DNA of 64,000 nucleotides from assembly GCA_041389565.1 (NCBI GenBank), contig JAWKRP010000009.1, positions 186,001 to 250,000 on the forward strand. Direction: 5' to 3'. The notes below the pieces were generated by a model, which saw only the letters and a list, made by a program, of their open reading frames with translations, was not told the DNA's origin and made no database searches. The position numbers and the translations under genes are program-made. Positions 45,529 to 54,580 of this stretch are shown here, in pieces (positions within the stretch are counted from its first letter, which is position 1; each line of letters opens with the position of its first letter). The stretch is from JACKEQ01 sp041389565 (lineage in GTDB: Bacteria; Myxococcota_A; UBA796; GCA-2862545).

Positions 45529-46659
45529 TCACGCCCCGTCTTGCAGGGTTCCTTCGGCCCGCGCTGCGAGCCACGATTCCATGAACCTCGAGATGTCTCC
45601 GTCGAGCACTCCGGACACATCTCCAATCGCGAGGTTCGTGCGCAGATCCTTCGCCTGCTGGTAGGGCTGGAGCACGTAGGAGCGGATCTGACTGCCGAAG
45701 TCGATCTTCTTCTTGGCTGCGTTCACCGCGTCTTGCGCTTCCTGCCGCTTCGCCAGCTCCATCTGGTAGAGCTTGGCCTTCAGCATCTTCATCGCCTTGT
45801 CGCGGTTCTTGTGCTGCGATCGCTCGGCCCGGCACAGCACCGTGATCCCCGTGGGCAGATGTCGCAAGCGCACCGCGGAGTCGGTGGTGTTCACGTGCTG
45901 ACCGCCGGCCCCGCTCGCCCGCATCGTCTCCATCTCGATGTCGGCCGGGTTCAGCTCGACCTCGATGGAGTCGTCGATCTCGGGGTACGCCATCACGGCC
46001 GCGAACGCGGTATGGCGGCGCGCGTTCTGGTCGAACGGCGAGATGCGGACGAGCCGGTGCACACCGCTCTCGGCCTGCAGGTATCCGAACGCGAACGGCC
46101 CGCGAATCGCCAGGGTGGCGCCGCGAATGCCCGCTTCTTCGGAGGGTGCGTGGTAGAGCAGCTCGGTGGAGTACCCCTGGCGCTCGGCCCAGCGGCTGTA
46201 CATCCGCAGCAGCATCTCGGCCCAGTCGGCGGCGTCGGTTCCGCCGGCACCGGCGTTGATCTCGACGATCGCGTCCATCGGGTCTTCCTCCTCGGAGAGG
46301 AGGCGCCGCGTCTCGAGGCTGCGCAGGCGGGTCTCGAGGAGATCGAGCTGCTTCTCGGCCTCGGCAGCGGTCTCGGCGGCCGTGGCGTCGTCGTCTTCCT
46401 CCGCCGCGAGCTCGACCAGGGTGCCGACGTCGTCACGGAGCTCGGCCAGCGCGTGCCAGTCCTTCACGACCCGCTCGATCTGGCCCTTCTCCTTGAGCAC
46501 CTTCTGGGCGCGCTCGTTGTCGTCCCAGAAGCCGGGCGTGGCGCTCTGGGACTCGAGATCGGCGACCTTCCGCGTCTTCCCGTCGACGTCGAGGTGTCCG
46601 CGAAGGATCTCGATCCGTTCGGCGAGGGGCTTCAGGGCTGTGGTGATGTCCTCGTACAT
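45529..46659 (-). CDS. prfB: Peptide chain release factor 2
   Basis: A 376-residue class I release factor. GGQ lies in ASGAGGQHVNTTDSAVR near residue 250 and the stop-codon-reading tripeptide SPF in RISPFDQNARRHTAF near 207, which marks it as RF2 (UAA/UGA) and not RF1. The frame is continuous through RGHLDVD, where many bacteria have a programmed +1 frameshift at an in-frame UGA, so this copy is not autoregulated in that way. It starts at ATG 46659, 9 bases after ybeY. Confidence 0.95.
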   Translation of the reverse strand: MYEDITTALKPLAERIEILRGHLDVDGKTRKVADLESQSATPGFWDDNERAQKVLKEKGQIERVVKDWHALAELRDDVGTLVELAAEEDDDATAAETAAEAEKQLDLLETRLRSLETRRLLSEEEDPMDAIVEINAGAGGTDAADWAEMLLRMYSRWAERQGYSTELLYHAPSEEAGIRGATLAIRGPFAFGYLQAESGVHRLVRISPFDQNARRHTAFAAVMAYPEIDDSIEVELNPADIEMETMRASGAGGQHVNTTDSAVRLRHLPTGITVLCRAERSQHKNRDKAMKMLKAKLYQMELAKRQEAQDAVNAAKKKIDFGSQIRSYVLQPYQQAKDLRTNLAIGDVSGVLDGDISRFMESWLAARAEGTLQDGA

Positions 46660-46668
46660 GGACGGTGC

Positions 46669-47160
46669 CTATCCCTGCGCAGACGCGCGCGCGACGAGAC
46701 CCTCCGCAGGAAGCCCCAGCGCAGCGAGCAGTCGGGCTTCCACGCCGTTCATCACGCTGCGATCCGCGTCGTCTGCGTGGGTGTGACCGAGCAGGTGGCA
46801 CACGCCGTGGACGAGCAGCACGCGCATCTCGACATCGGTGGGGTGCCCGAGCTCTCCAGCCTGGCGCGCGGCGGTCTCGAGCGAGATCACCACGTCGCCC
46901 AGCAGCACGGGCTCGGGCGGGAGATCACGCGCGACGTCGGGGGCATCCCACTCGAGCTGCGGGAACGACAGGACGTCGGTGGGACCGCTCTTCCCGCGCC
47001 ACTGCTGGTTCAGGGGCGCGATGAACGCGTCGTCGCACACCAGCAGGGACAGCTCCCAGTCGGGATGTGCGACGCCATCGAGCACGGCCTGCGCGTCGTT
47101 CGCCAGCGCTTCGATGTCGAAGTCGCCCGTTGCACCCGTGGTGCTCGCGATCACACCCAT
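46669..47160 (-). CDS. ybeY: Endoribonuclease YbeY (rRNA maturation factor)
   Basis: A 163-residue metalloprotein with the zinc motif HGVCHLLGHTHADDADRSVM (three histidines) and the upstream SGPTDVLSFPQLEW, as in YbeY. It acts in 16S rRNA processing and ribosome quality control. The phoH-pgpH-ybeY order is well conserved in bacteria. ATG 47160 overlaps the pgpH stop by one base; the codon before it, GTG 47163, would give a GTGA overlap and is equally possible. Confidence 0.94.
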   Translation of the reverse strand: MGVIASTTGATGDFDIEALANDAQAVLDGVAHPDWELSLLVCDDAFIAPLNQQWRGKSGPTDVLSFPQLEWDAPDVARDLPPEPVLLGDVVISLETAARQAGELGHPTDVEMRVLLVHGVCHLLGHTHADDADRSVMNGVEARLLAALGLPAEGLVARASAQG

Positions 47161-49727
47161 CACTCACGCCCACGTGGGAGGTACTGCACGGCTTCGTAGT
47201 CGGGACCGGCCGCTCCGAGCGGGCCGTCGGGCGCCACCGTGACGGGCGGCGGCAGCTCGTCGCCCTCCCCCACGAGGCCGCGACGCTTCAGCACGGACGG
47301 CGGGCTGTTCTTGGGGAGCTTGTGCTGCTGCCCCTGCGCGACGGGGACCGGAGCGGGCTCGGAAGCCGGGGGCTCCGGCGGGAGCGGCTCCATCTCGGGC
47401 ATGGGCTCCGGACGGCTCGGACCGCTGTGGAGCTCGAGCGTGATGAGGCCGGCCGTGCGCGTCGGCGCGGGACGACCCGTGGAGCTGTCGCCGCCGTTCG
47501 AGATCTCGGCGGTCTGCGGGTACTCGATGCGCTGGTGGTAGATGCCCAGGAGCACCGTCACGAACGTGTCGGCGATGGTGTGGATCTCCTGGAACGTCAG
47601 CGGGCACTCGCTGAACTGGCCGTCGGCCATCACCGAGCTCACGATCCGGCTGATCATCGCACGGATGTTCTCTTCGGTGGGCGACCGGATGGTGCGTGTG
47701 GCGGCCTCGACCTTGTCGGCGAGCATGATGATGCCCGCTTCGCGCGTGTCGGGCTTCGGACCGGGGTACCGGAACGGAGACTCGGACACCTCGGGCGACT
47801 GCTCCGCGGCCTTCGCGTAGAAGTACTGGAGGATGCCGGTGCCGTGGTGCATCCAGATGTTGTCCTGGATGGGCTTCGGCAGGTTGTGCTCGGCGGCCAT
47901 GCGACCGCCCTCCGTGACGTGGCTGATGATGATCTGCGCCGACGTGTGCGGGTCGAGCCCCTCGTGCCGGTTGCCGCCCTTGCCCTGGTTCTCGACGAAG
48001 TACTGGGGCTTCAGGGCCTTCCCGATGTCGTGGAAGTACGCCGCGACCTTCGCCTGGAGAGCGTTCGCGCCGATGGCCTCGGCCGCGGCCTCCGACAGCG
48101 AGCCCACCATCACGGAGTGGTGGTAGCTGCCCGGCGCGCGCAGCATGAGCTGGCGCATCAGCGGGTGGTTCAGGTTCGCGAGCTCCATGAGGCGGTAGTC
48201 GGTGACGAAGCCCGCGGACTCGAACAGCGGCGTGAGGCCGAGCACCAGGAACGACGACGCGATCCCGCCGGCGAGCGCGAACGCCATCGACCACACCGGC
48301 CGCATCGTGGTGGCCAGCGTGACCTCGCCGTCGACCACGTAGAGCTGCACGAAGTGGATGACGAGCACGGCCGCGGCGTTCACGAGCGCCACCTGGAGGC
48401 CCGCGCGGAGTACGGCGATGCGCTCGCGGGTCTGCGACACGGACGCGATGGCCGTGAGCCCGGAGATGACGAAGAACGCGACGGGCAGGGCCGACATGTC
48501 CATCACGAGGCCGACCGTGACGCTCGCGACGAGCGTGAACATCACGGCCCACTCGACGCTCATGAGCAGCCGGACGAGCATGACCGCGCCCGCGACCGGC
48601 ACGACGTACCAGACCGACTGGGGCTCTGCTTCGTAGCCCACGAGTACGGCGACCCCTTCGGCCGTGGCCACCGTCACGCGGGCCATCAGCGACGTGAGCA
48701 CGAGGAGCGCAGCCGCGCTGGACACGTGCCGCATGCGCGTCTCGAACCGCTCGAGGTAGTTCGCGCCGAAGCTGTAGGCGATCCCGATGAGGAGCAGCAG
48801 GAAGACCGCGATGGACCCCCACGACAGCACGATGGCCTGCTCGCCCTGCTGGGCCTGGAGGGCTTCGTAGCGGAGCACGTCGCGCTGGCTCAGCGTGTCG
48901 CCTTCGCGGAACAACACCGTGCCGCGCTTCACGCTCTGGGGCTCGAGGCGCACCTCGCGGACCGCGCGCTTCCGGCGCTCTTCGGTCTTCAGGGGCGAGA
49001 ACGACAGGTTGGCGCGCACGAGCGACCGCGCGATCGCGGCCGACGCCTTGCCCGCCGCGGTGTCGCCGAACTGGGAGTCGAGCGCGCGCAGGCTGATGCG
49101 CTGGCGGGCTTCCGGTGCGGTCACGACATCCTGCACGTCTTCGAGCACCCGCTCCGAGGGCTCGTCACCGAGCTCGATGACGCGGATCGAGCCGCCGTTG
49201 CGGGGCAGATCCGCGCGGTCGGCGATCACCATGCCGGACAGCGCCTCGGACAGCAGGGCCGCCACGAGGTCTTCCCACTCGGAGCTGAAGCCCACCTCGG
49301 CGAGGGCCTGCACGTCTTCGGGGACCAGGTGCACGCGCAGATCGCGGGTGAACTGCTCCATCACCGTGGGGTCGAGACCGGCGTCGCTCCCCTGCCCCTT
49401 GCGAGCCGCGACCAGGGCCCGGGCGTTGGCGAACGCCATGCGGACGTTGATGAGCGCTTCGTCGCGGGCCTCGCGCTGGTACACGAACACGGGGAGCTCG
49501 CGAGACTCGGCCTCGGACCGGGCGTCTTCGTACTCCGCGAGATCCTGGTACTTGAACGTGACGGGCGCTTTCACCGTGCGGGGCGCGACATCGCCAGCGA
49601 CGAGCTGCTCGGACGGTGCGCGCGCCCAGTCGACCCCGGTGGCCGCGCAGATCAGGCACACCGCGACGAGCAGCGCCACGCGGACCATCCACGAGCGCTC
49701 GCCGCCGAGCTCGGCGGGCTCGTTCAA
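47160..49727 (-). CDS. pgpH: PgpH-type 7TM-HD phosphohydrolase (c-di-AMP phosphodiesterase), TTG start
   Basis: An 855-residue membrane protein. It has one N-terminal helix (about 13-35), an extracytoplasmic 7TMR-HD-type domain to about 310, seven membrane helices (about 320-530), a cytoplasmic HD domain and a proline-rich tail from about 755. The HD domain shows GSYHHSVMVGSLSEA and YFHDIGKALKPQYF, the metal-binding histidines and aspartate. In Listeria and relatives PgpH hydrolyses c-di-AMP, and the CdaA synthase in this window fits that role. The start is TTG at 49727, sharing TTGA with the phoH stop. Confidence 0.9.
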   Translation of the reverse strand: MNEPAELGGERSWMVRVALLVAVCLICAATGVDWARAPSEQLVAGDVAPRTVKAPVTFKYQDLAEYEDARSEAESRELPVFVYQREARDEALINVRMAFANARALVAARKGQGSDAGLDPTVMEQFTRDLRVHLVPEDVQALAEVGFSSEWEDLVAALLSEALSGMVIADRADLPRNGGSIRVIELGDEPSERVLEDVQDVVTAPEARQRISLRALDSQFGDTAAGKASAAIARSLVRANLSFSPLKTEERRKRAVREVRLEPQSVKRGTVLFREGDTLSQRDVLRYEALQAQQGEQAIVLSWGSIAVFLLLLIGIAYSFGANYLERFETRMRHVSSAAALLVLTSLMARVTVATAEGVAVLVGYEAEPQSVWYVVPVAGAVMLVRLLMSVEWAVMFTLVASVTVGLVMDMSALPVAFFVISGLTAIASVSQTRERIAVLRAGLQVALVNAAAVLVIHFVQLYVVDGEVTLATTMRPVWSMAFALAGGIASSFLVLGLTPLFESAGFVTDYRLMELANLNHPLMRQLMLRAPGSYHHSVMVGSLSEAAAEAIGANALQAKVAAYFHDIGKALKPQYFVENQGKGGNRHEGLDPHTSAQIIISHVTEGGRMAAEHNLPKPIQDNIWMHHGTGILQYFYAKAAEQSPEVSESPFRYPGPKPDTREAGIIMLADKVEAATRTIRSPTEENIRAMISRIVSSVMADGQFSECPLTFQEIHTIADTFVTVLLGIYHQRIEYPQTAEISNGGDSSTGRPAPTRTAGLITLELHSGPSRPEPMPEMEPLPPEPPASEPAPVPVAQGQQHKLPKNSPPSVLKRRGLVGEGDELPPPVTVAPDGPLGAAGPDYEAVQYLPRGRE

Positions 49728-50701
49728 ATCGGCACCTCGTCGTGCTTCGCGTACGCGTCGATGATCTCGGCCACGAGCGGATGGCGGACCACGTCGATCG
49801 AGGTGAGCTTCACGATGCCGATCGACGGGATGCCCGACAGCACCCGGAGCGCCTGGATCATCCCGGACTGCACGCGCGTGGGGAGGTCGACCTGCGTGAC
49901 GTCGCCCGTGATCACCATCTTGGAGTCGGGACCGAGGCGCGTGAGGAACATCCGCATCTGCTCGCGCGTGGTGTTCTGCGCCTCGTCGAGCACGACGGCC
50001 GCGGACTTCAGGGTGCGCCCCCGCATGAACGCCAGCGGAGCCACCTCGATCGTGCGGCGCTCCAGGAGCCGCGCGACACGGTCGGCCGGGAGCATGTCTT
50101 CGAGCGCGTCGTACAGCGGACGGAGGTACGGATCGACCTTCTCGTTCAGGTCTCCGGGGAGGAAGCCGAGCTTCTCACCCGCTTCGACCGCTGGACGCGT
50201 GAGGATGATGCGCTCGACCTCACCGCGCTTGAGGGCCGCGACGGCCATCGCCATCGCGAGGTAGGTCTTGCCGGTGCCCGCCGGACCCACGCCGAACACC
50301 ACGTCGTGCTTGCGCAGGGCCTGAAGGTAGGCGCGCTGACCGGGTGAGCGTGGCGTGATGCGCCGCCCGTCGACCCCGATGAGCACGGTGTCTTCGAAGT
50401 ACTGCTTCAGCCGCGCATCGGGATCGTGCGTGAGGATGCCGATGGCGTGCGACACGTCGTCGGGATCGAGCGGATGCCCGGCCGCCACGAGCCCGTAGAG
50501 CTCACGCAGGAGGTGCTCGCCCCACTCCACGTCTTCGCCGTTCTCGGCGCTGATGAGGATCTGCGTACCGCGCTGGGACAGGGACAGACCCGTGCGCTCG
50601 CCGATGAGCTGGAGATGCGAGCCCATCTGGCCCACGAGCTCCCGGACTCGGTCGTTGTCCTCGAACTGGACGGACTTGGCTTCGCTGGTCGTCGGCCTCA
50701 C
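49724..50701 (-). CDS. phoH: PhoH-family ATPase
   Basis: A 325-residue PhoH-like protein with an N-terminal KH-like segment and a helicase-type ATPase domain: Walker A VGPAGTGKTYLAMAMAV, LTRPAVEAGEKLGFLPGD and Walker B AVVLDEAQNTTREQM. PhoH proteins are linked to RNA metabolism, fitting the neighbour ybeY. The GTG start at 50701 has no strong ribosome-binding site, and the exact start is uncertain by a few codons. Confidence 0.93.
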   Translation of the reverse strand: MRPTTSEAKSVQFEDNDRVRELVGQMGSHLQLIGERTGLSLSQRGTQILISAENGEDVEWGEHLLRELYGLVAAGHPLDPDDVSHAIGILTHDPDARLKQYFEDTVLIGVDGRRITPRSPGQRAYLQALRKHDVVFGVGPAGTGKTYLAMAMAVAALKRGEVERIILTRPAVEAGEKLGFLPGDLNEKVDPYLRPLYDALEDMLPADRVARLLERRTIEVAPLAFMRGRTLKSAAVVLDEAQNTTREQMRMFLTRLGPDSKMVITGDVTQVDLPTRVQSGMIQALRVLSGIPSIGIVKLTSIDVVRHPLVAEIIDAYAKHDEVPI

Positions 50702-50712
50702 ACACCCACGCT

Positions 50713-50752
50713 AACAACGAACCCGTCGGGCGGGAACCCCCCGCACGCGGGG
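50713..50752 (-). terminator. Possible terminator after the EF-G-like gene
   Basis: Two short stems follow one another in the minus-strand transcript: CCCCGC/GCGGGG (50739-50752) and CCCG/CGGG (50722-50734), then TTCGTTGTT. The gap between the EF-G-like stop and phoH is 84 bases, enough for a terminator and a phoH promoter. The T-run is interrupted, so confidence is low. Confidence 0.35.
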
Positions 50753-50785
50753 TGCGCGCGTCGATCGGGCGCTGTCACGGTGGGA

Positions 50786-52855
50786 TCAGCTGGCCCGACG
50801 GAACGGCGAGTCGGCGATGGCCTCGGACAGGATGTGGTCGGGCGCGGGCTCGTAGTGCGAGAACTCCCCGTAGAAGCGGCCTCTTCCAGAGGTCGCACCC
50901 TGGAGTCGCGGGCCGAACGTGCGCAGCTCGCGGTACGGCATCTGAGCGCACACCCGCGTCTCGGTGCCGAGCACCTCGAGGCCCACGATCCGCCCGCGAC
51001 GCACGCTGATCTCGGAGATCACGTGCCCCACCTCGGTGCCGCGGGCGTACACGTCGACCTGCCACCACGGCTCGAGGATTCGCGTGCCCGCCTGCTCCAG
51101 CGCGCTACGCGCCGCGAGCTCTCCGGCGATGCGGAAGTGGTCTTCCGTGGACTGGAGGATGTCGTACTCCCCGCCCGTGAGGCGGACCGTCGCGCCGAGC
51201 ACGGGGTACCCGGCCGTCGGGCCGTGCTCGAGGGCTCGCCGCACCCCCTCGTCGATCGCGGGACGGAACTTGGTCGGGAGCTCGTCGGGGTCGGGGTGCG
51301 CGTCTTCGAACCCGTTGCCCTCGTCGGGTGGGAGCGGCGTGACGTCGACCTGGCAGGCGCCGTACTCGACCGGGAGCCCGTCGTTGTCTTCCTTGCGGTG
51401 GATGCCGGAGACGCCCACCACCCCGCTCGCGGGCATCTCGCGGTACGGGATCGGGGGCAGCTCGGCCGTGACCGCGACGCCGAGACGGCTCCGCAGGCGC
51501 TCGAGCGCGAGATCCAGGTGGGCGTCGGAGTAGCCGCGCAGGAGCAGCTGACCGGTGGTCTCGTCGGTGTGGACGTCGAGCGAGCCGTCCATCGCGAGCA
51601 GCTGTACCAGGCCTTCCTGGAGGCGGCGGGCATCGCGGTCGGAGGTGGGGTTGAGCGCATAGGCCATCATCGACGGCGGGAGCTCGGGGGCGGGTACGTA
51701 CAGGCGCTCGCGGGTGTTGAAGCAGGCGCCGGGACGGCCCGGGAGGGGGTCCCACGTCGCGACGAGCCCGCCGGCACAGAGCGTCTGGGCCGTCGACCTC
51801 CGGGGACCGCGGATCTTGTAGAGCTTCCGGACCTTCGCGGACTCGCCGGTCGTCGCGTTCGTCCACACCTGGTTCGGCTGTGCCTCGCCCTGCCAGATGC
51901 GAAGCACGTGGAAGGGCTGCCCATCCCCGTCGAGCTGCGTCGCCACGAGCTGGGCCACGAACGACCCCGACGGCTCGAGCTCCACGGGGGTGCCGTCGTA
52001 CTCGAAGGCCGTCGGACCCGTGCGTGTTCCCGCGCTCGGCACGAACGACGTGACGAAGTCGAGCAGCCGGCGCACGCCGTACTGGTTCGTGGCCGAGCCG
52101 AACAGCACGGGCACGATCTCCCCGCGCCCCACGGCCTTCGCGAGAGCCGCACGCAGGCGCTCCTCCGGCACCTCCATGTACTCGAGGTAGTGCTCGAGCA
52201 GCGCATCGTCGGTGAGCGCGATGGCCTCGGTGAGCTGCTCCGAGAAGCGCGCCATCCAGCTCTGCGTGACCGTGATGGGCTCGCAGCCCTCCTTCATGTC
52301 GACCGCACCGGACAGCAGATCCACGACACCCGTGCACTGCCCGCCCTCCCCCACGGGCGCTTCCACGGGGATCACCCGCCGCTCGCCCGCGGCCGCCTGC
52401 AGAGCGTCGAGCACCGTGCCGAGATCGTGCGGCCGGTCGAGCTTGTTCACGAACACGAGCGTCGGGACGCCGCGCTGGAGGGACTCCGCGAACGCGATCT
52501 CCGCAGCTGGCGTGATCTCCTCCCCGGCGTCGACCACCACGATCACGGCCTCGGAGACGCCGATCCCGAGCGCCCGCTCGTAGGCGAGCGCGGAGAGGCC
52601 GGGCGTGTCGATCAGCTGCATGAGGTCGTCGCCCCACTCGATCCATGCGAACCCGGTCTGGAGCGAGAGCTGCTTCTTCCGCTCGACGTCGTCGAAGTCG
52701 AGGAGGGCGGTGCCGTGCGTGACGCTGCCGGCGGTTCGCACGGCGCCGGAGACCGCGAGGATTGCTTCGGCGAGGCTGGTCTTTCCAGCGCTTCGATGGC
52801 CGATGAGGGCGACGTTTCGGATGAGGGTCGGAGTGTACGTCGCGCGTGCGGCCAT
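50786..52855 (-). CDS. Elongation factor G-like GTPase (FusA2 type)
   Basis: A 689-residue translational GTPase. It has G1 GHRSAGKTSLAEAIL, a G2/G3 region with DTPG, and G4 NKLD. Domains II-V follow, including LDLALERLRSRLGVAV. It lacks the strict EF-G switch sequences (QERxRGITI is replaced by ERKKQLSLQT), so it is an EF-G-like paralogue, as in mycobacterial FusA2, not the housekeeping elongation factor. A ribosome-linked stress or regulatory role is inferred. The ATG at 52855 has AGGAGG seven bases upstream. The frame stays open far upstream into the opposite-strand kinase, which is meaningless. Confidence 0.85.
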   Translation of the reverse strand: MAARATYTPTLIRNVALIGHRSAGKTSLAEAILAVSGAVRTAGSVTHGTALLDFDDVERKKQLSLQTGFAWIEWGDDLMQLIDTPGLSALAYERALGIGVSEAVIVVVDAGEEITPAAEIAFAESLQRGVPTLVFVNKLDRPHDLGTVLDALQAAAGERRVIPVEAPVGEGGQCTGVVDLLSGAVDMKEGCEPITVTQSWMARFSEQLTEAIALTDDALLEHYLEYMEVPEERLRAALAKAVGRGEIVPVLFGSATNQYGVRRLLDFVTSFVPSAGTRTGPTAFEYDGTPVELEPSGSFVAQLVATQLDGDGQPFHVLRIWQGEAQPNQVWTNATTGESAKVRKLYKIRGPRRSTAQTLCAGGLVATWDPLPGRPGACFNTRERLYVPAPELPPSMMAYALNPTSDRDARRLQEGLVQLLAMDGSLDVHTDETTGQLLLRGYSDAHLDLALERLRSRLGVAVTAELPPIPYREMPASGVVGVSGIHRKEDNDGLPVEYGACQVDVTPLPPDEGNGFEDAHPDPDELPTKFRPAIDEGVRRALEHGPTAGYPVLGATVRLTGGEYDILQSTEDHFRIAGELAARSALEQAGTRILEPWWQVDVYARGTEVGHVISEISVRRGRIVGLEVLGTETRVCAQMPYRELRTFGPRLQGATSGRGRFYGEFSHYEPAPDHILSEAIADSPFRRAS

Positions 52856-52927
52856 GCAGCAACCTCCTGTTCCGATCCTACCGAAATCCGCAGCGGGGTG
52901 CCAAAGGGGTGCCGGGCCACGTGCCGT

Positions 52928-52956
52928 TTGAGGCCCCCTCCTGCAGGGCATACAGT
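52928..52956 (+). promoter_or_regulatory. Possible sigma-70-type promoter of the kinase/tubulin island
   Basis: TTGAGG (52928-52933) and TACAGT (52951-52956) are separated by 17 bases, each matching four of six consensus positions. It lies in the 123-base divergent gap, 23 bases before the kinase ATG. High GC content makes such matches meaningful but not proof. Confidence 0.35.
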
Positions 52957-52960
52957 CCCG

Positions 52961-52977
52961 GAGGATCGGAGATCCTC
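52961..52977 (+). promoter_or_regulatory. Perfect inverted repeat directly before the kinase start codon
   Basis: GAGGATC (52961-52967) and GATCCTC (52971-52977) pair perfectly around GGA, ending one base before the ATG at 52979. The only GGAG-type ribosome-binding sequence (52968-52971) is in the loop and stem. Being in a divergent region, it cannot be a terminator of an upstream gene. Confidence 0.5.
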
Positions 52978-52978
52978 G

Positions 52979-54556
52979 ATGCTCGCTCCCGGCGATCAGA
53001 TTCACCACTACATCGTCGAAGCCGCGATCGGCGGCGGCGGGATGGCGACCGTCTACCGCGTCCGGCACGCGATCCTGCAGGCGCCCCTCGCTCTGAAGGT
53101 GCTGGATCCCCGGTGGGTCGACCGGCCGGATCTCCGGAAGCGGTTCCTCGCGGAGGGCCGCATCCAGGCGCTCGTGCGCCATCCGGCGATCGTGATGGTC
53201 ACGGACGCGGTGGTCGACGCACCCCTCCGGATCGCCGGGCTCGTGATGGAGTACGTGGAGGGCCCGAACCTCGCCGAGCTCGTCGCGCGGATGCAGGCTC
53301 CGCCCGACCCCGCGCTCGTGCGGTCCATCGCGCTGCCGGTGCTCGAGGCGATCCACCACGCGCACTCCGAGGGCGTGATCCACCGCGATCTGAAGCCCAG
53401 CAACGTGCTGCTGTCGCGCGACGGAGCGGGCGTCTGGCACCCGCGGGTCGCCGACTTCGGGATCGCGCACGTCCACGAGGCTGCGACGCGGCTCACGAAG
53501 GTCCGTGTCACCGAGACCGAAGGTCGCCTCGGAACCCCCGCGTTCATGGCTCCGGAGCAGATCGCGGGCGAGGTCCCCGACCGTCGCTGGGACGTGTTCG
53601 CGCTCGGGTGTGTGCTGTACGAGCTGGCCACGGGCGGAGTGCACCCGTTCGAGCGCGACACCGACAGCGGCACGCTCGCCGCGATCCAGGCCGGGGTCTA
53701 CCGCGATCCGCGCGAGATCGTGCCCGACCTCGACGACGGGGTGCTGGCGTGCATCGTGGCCGCGCTCGACCCGGACCCCGATGCGCGGGCCCCCGACTGT
53801 GCCACGCTCATCCGACTGCTCGACCGCAAGACCGGCGGGCTCGCCCCCGCGCCCGTGCACGCGGCTCCTCCCGCGTCGGTGGCCGCGCCGTCGTCGGAGA
53901 TCCCCCCGTCGTTCGTGGAGACGACCGGCCCCGCCCACGAGCGCAAGGCCTGGCGTCTGAGGTCTGCCGAGGTCCGCGTGGGTCGGCAGGATCTCGAGGT
54001 GTCGCTCGGTACCGTGGCCAACCTCGAAGCCGAGCACTGTGCGTTCCTGTGGGATGGCTCCGGCTGGATCCTCGAGGATCGCAGCACCGTGGGAACGCGC
54101 GTGAACGGCGCACGGGTCACGCACATCCGCCTGGAAGACGGCGATCTCGTGGGCGTCGGGCACCAGATGCTCAAGTTCCACACGGTGTCGACGGGCGTTC
54201 GGCCCATGGAGCCCGCTCCGGAGGTGGTGCCGGAGGTTCCGGCCGTGAAGGGCCCGCACCTCGAGGTGGCGGCGCGCCTCGTTCGGGGCGACCACACGAG
54301 CGATCCCGTGCGGATCCCCGTGTCGTTCGAGGGAATCGTGATCGGGCGCGCCGACAGCTGTGAGATCCCCCTCGAGGAGCCCAGCGCGGCGCCCCGGCAC
54401 TGCCGGGTCCGGCTCCAGGGCATCGACGTCGTCGTGGAGGACCTCGGGTCGGCGGCCGGCACGCGGGTCGACGGCCAGAGCGTGCGCTTCAGACGGCTCG
54501 CCGACGGCGCGAGCATCGAGATCGGGTCCGCAGTGCTGCGCTATCGCCAGCGCTGA
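52979..54556 (+). CDS. Ser/Thr protein kinase with two C-terminal FHA domains
   Basis: A 525-residue cytoplasmic protein. The kinase domain (about residues 10-275) has glycine loop IGGGGMATVYRV, LALKVLD, catalytic loop VIHRDLKPSNVLL, DFGIAHV and MAPEQ. After a Pro/Ala linker come two FHA domains (about 320-400 and 430-523). The second shows IGRADSCEIPL and DLGSAAGTRVDG; the first shows DRSTVGTRVNG. FHA domains bind phosphothreonine, so the kinase may dock on its own or partner phosphosites. There is no membrane segment. It leads a plus-strand gene group with FHA, PP2C, vWA and tubulin-like partners. Confidence 0.9.
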   Translation: MLAPGDQIHHYIVEAAIGGGGMATVYRVRHAILQAPLALKVLDPRWVDRPDLRKRFLAEGRIQALVRHPAIVMVTDAVVDAPLRIAGLVMEYVEGPNLAELVARMQAPPDPALVRSIALPVLEAIHHAHSEGVIHRDLKPSNVLLSRDGAGVWHPRVADFGIAHVHEAATRLTKVRVTETEGRLGTPAFMAPEQIAGEVPDRRWDVFALGCVLYELATGGVHPFERDTDSGTLAAIQAGVYRDPREIVPDLDDGVLACIVAALDPDPDARAPDCATLIRLLDRKTGGLAPAPVHAAPPASVAAPSSEIPPSFVETTGPAHERKAWRLRSAEVRVGRQDLEVSLGTVANLEAEHCAFLWDGSGWILEDRSTVGTRVNGARVTHIRLEDGDLVGVGHQMLKFHTVSTGVRPMEPAPEVVPEVPAVKGPHLEVAARLVRGDHTSDPVRIPVSFEGIVIGRADSCEIPLEEPSAAPRHCRVRLQGIDVVVEDLGSAAGTRVDGQSVRFRRLADGASIEIGSAVLRYRQR

Positions 54557-54580
54557 TAAGGTCTCGCCAGGAGCTGACCG

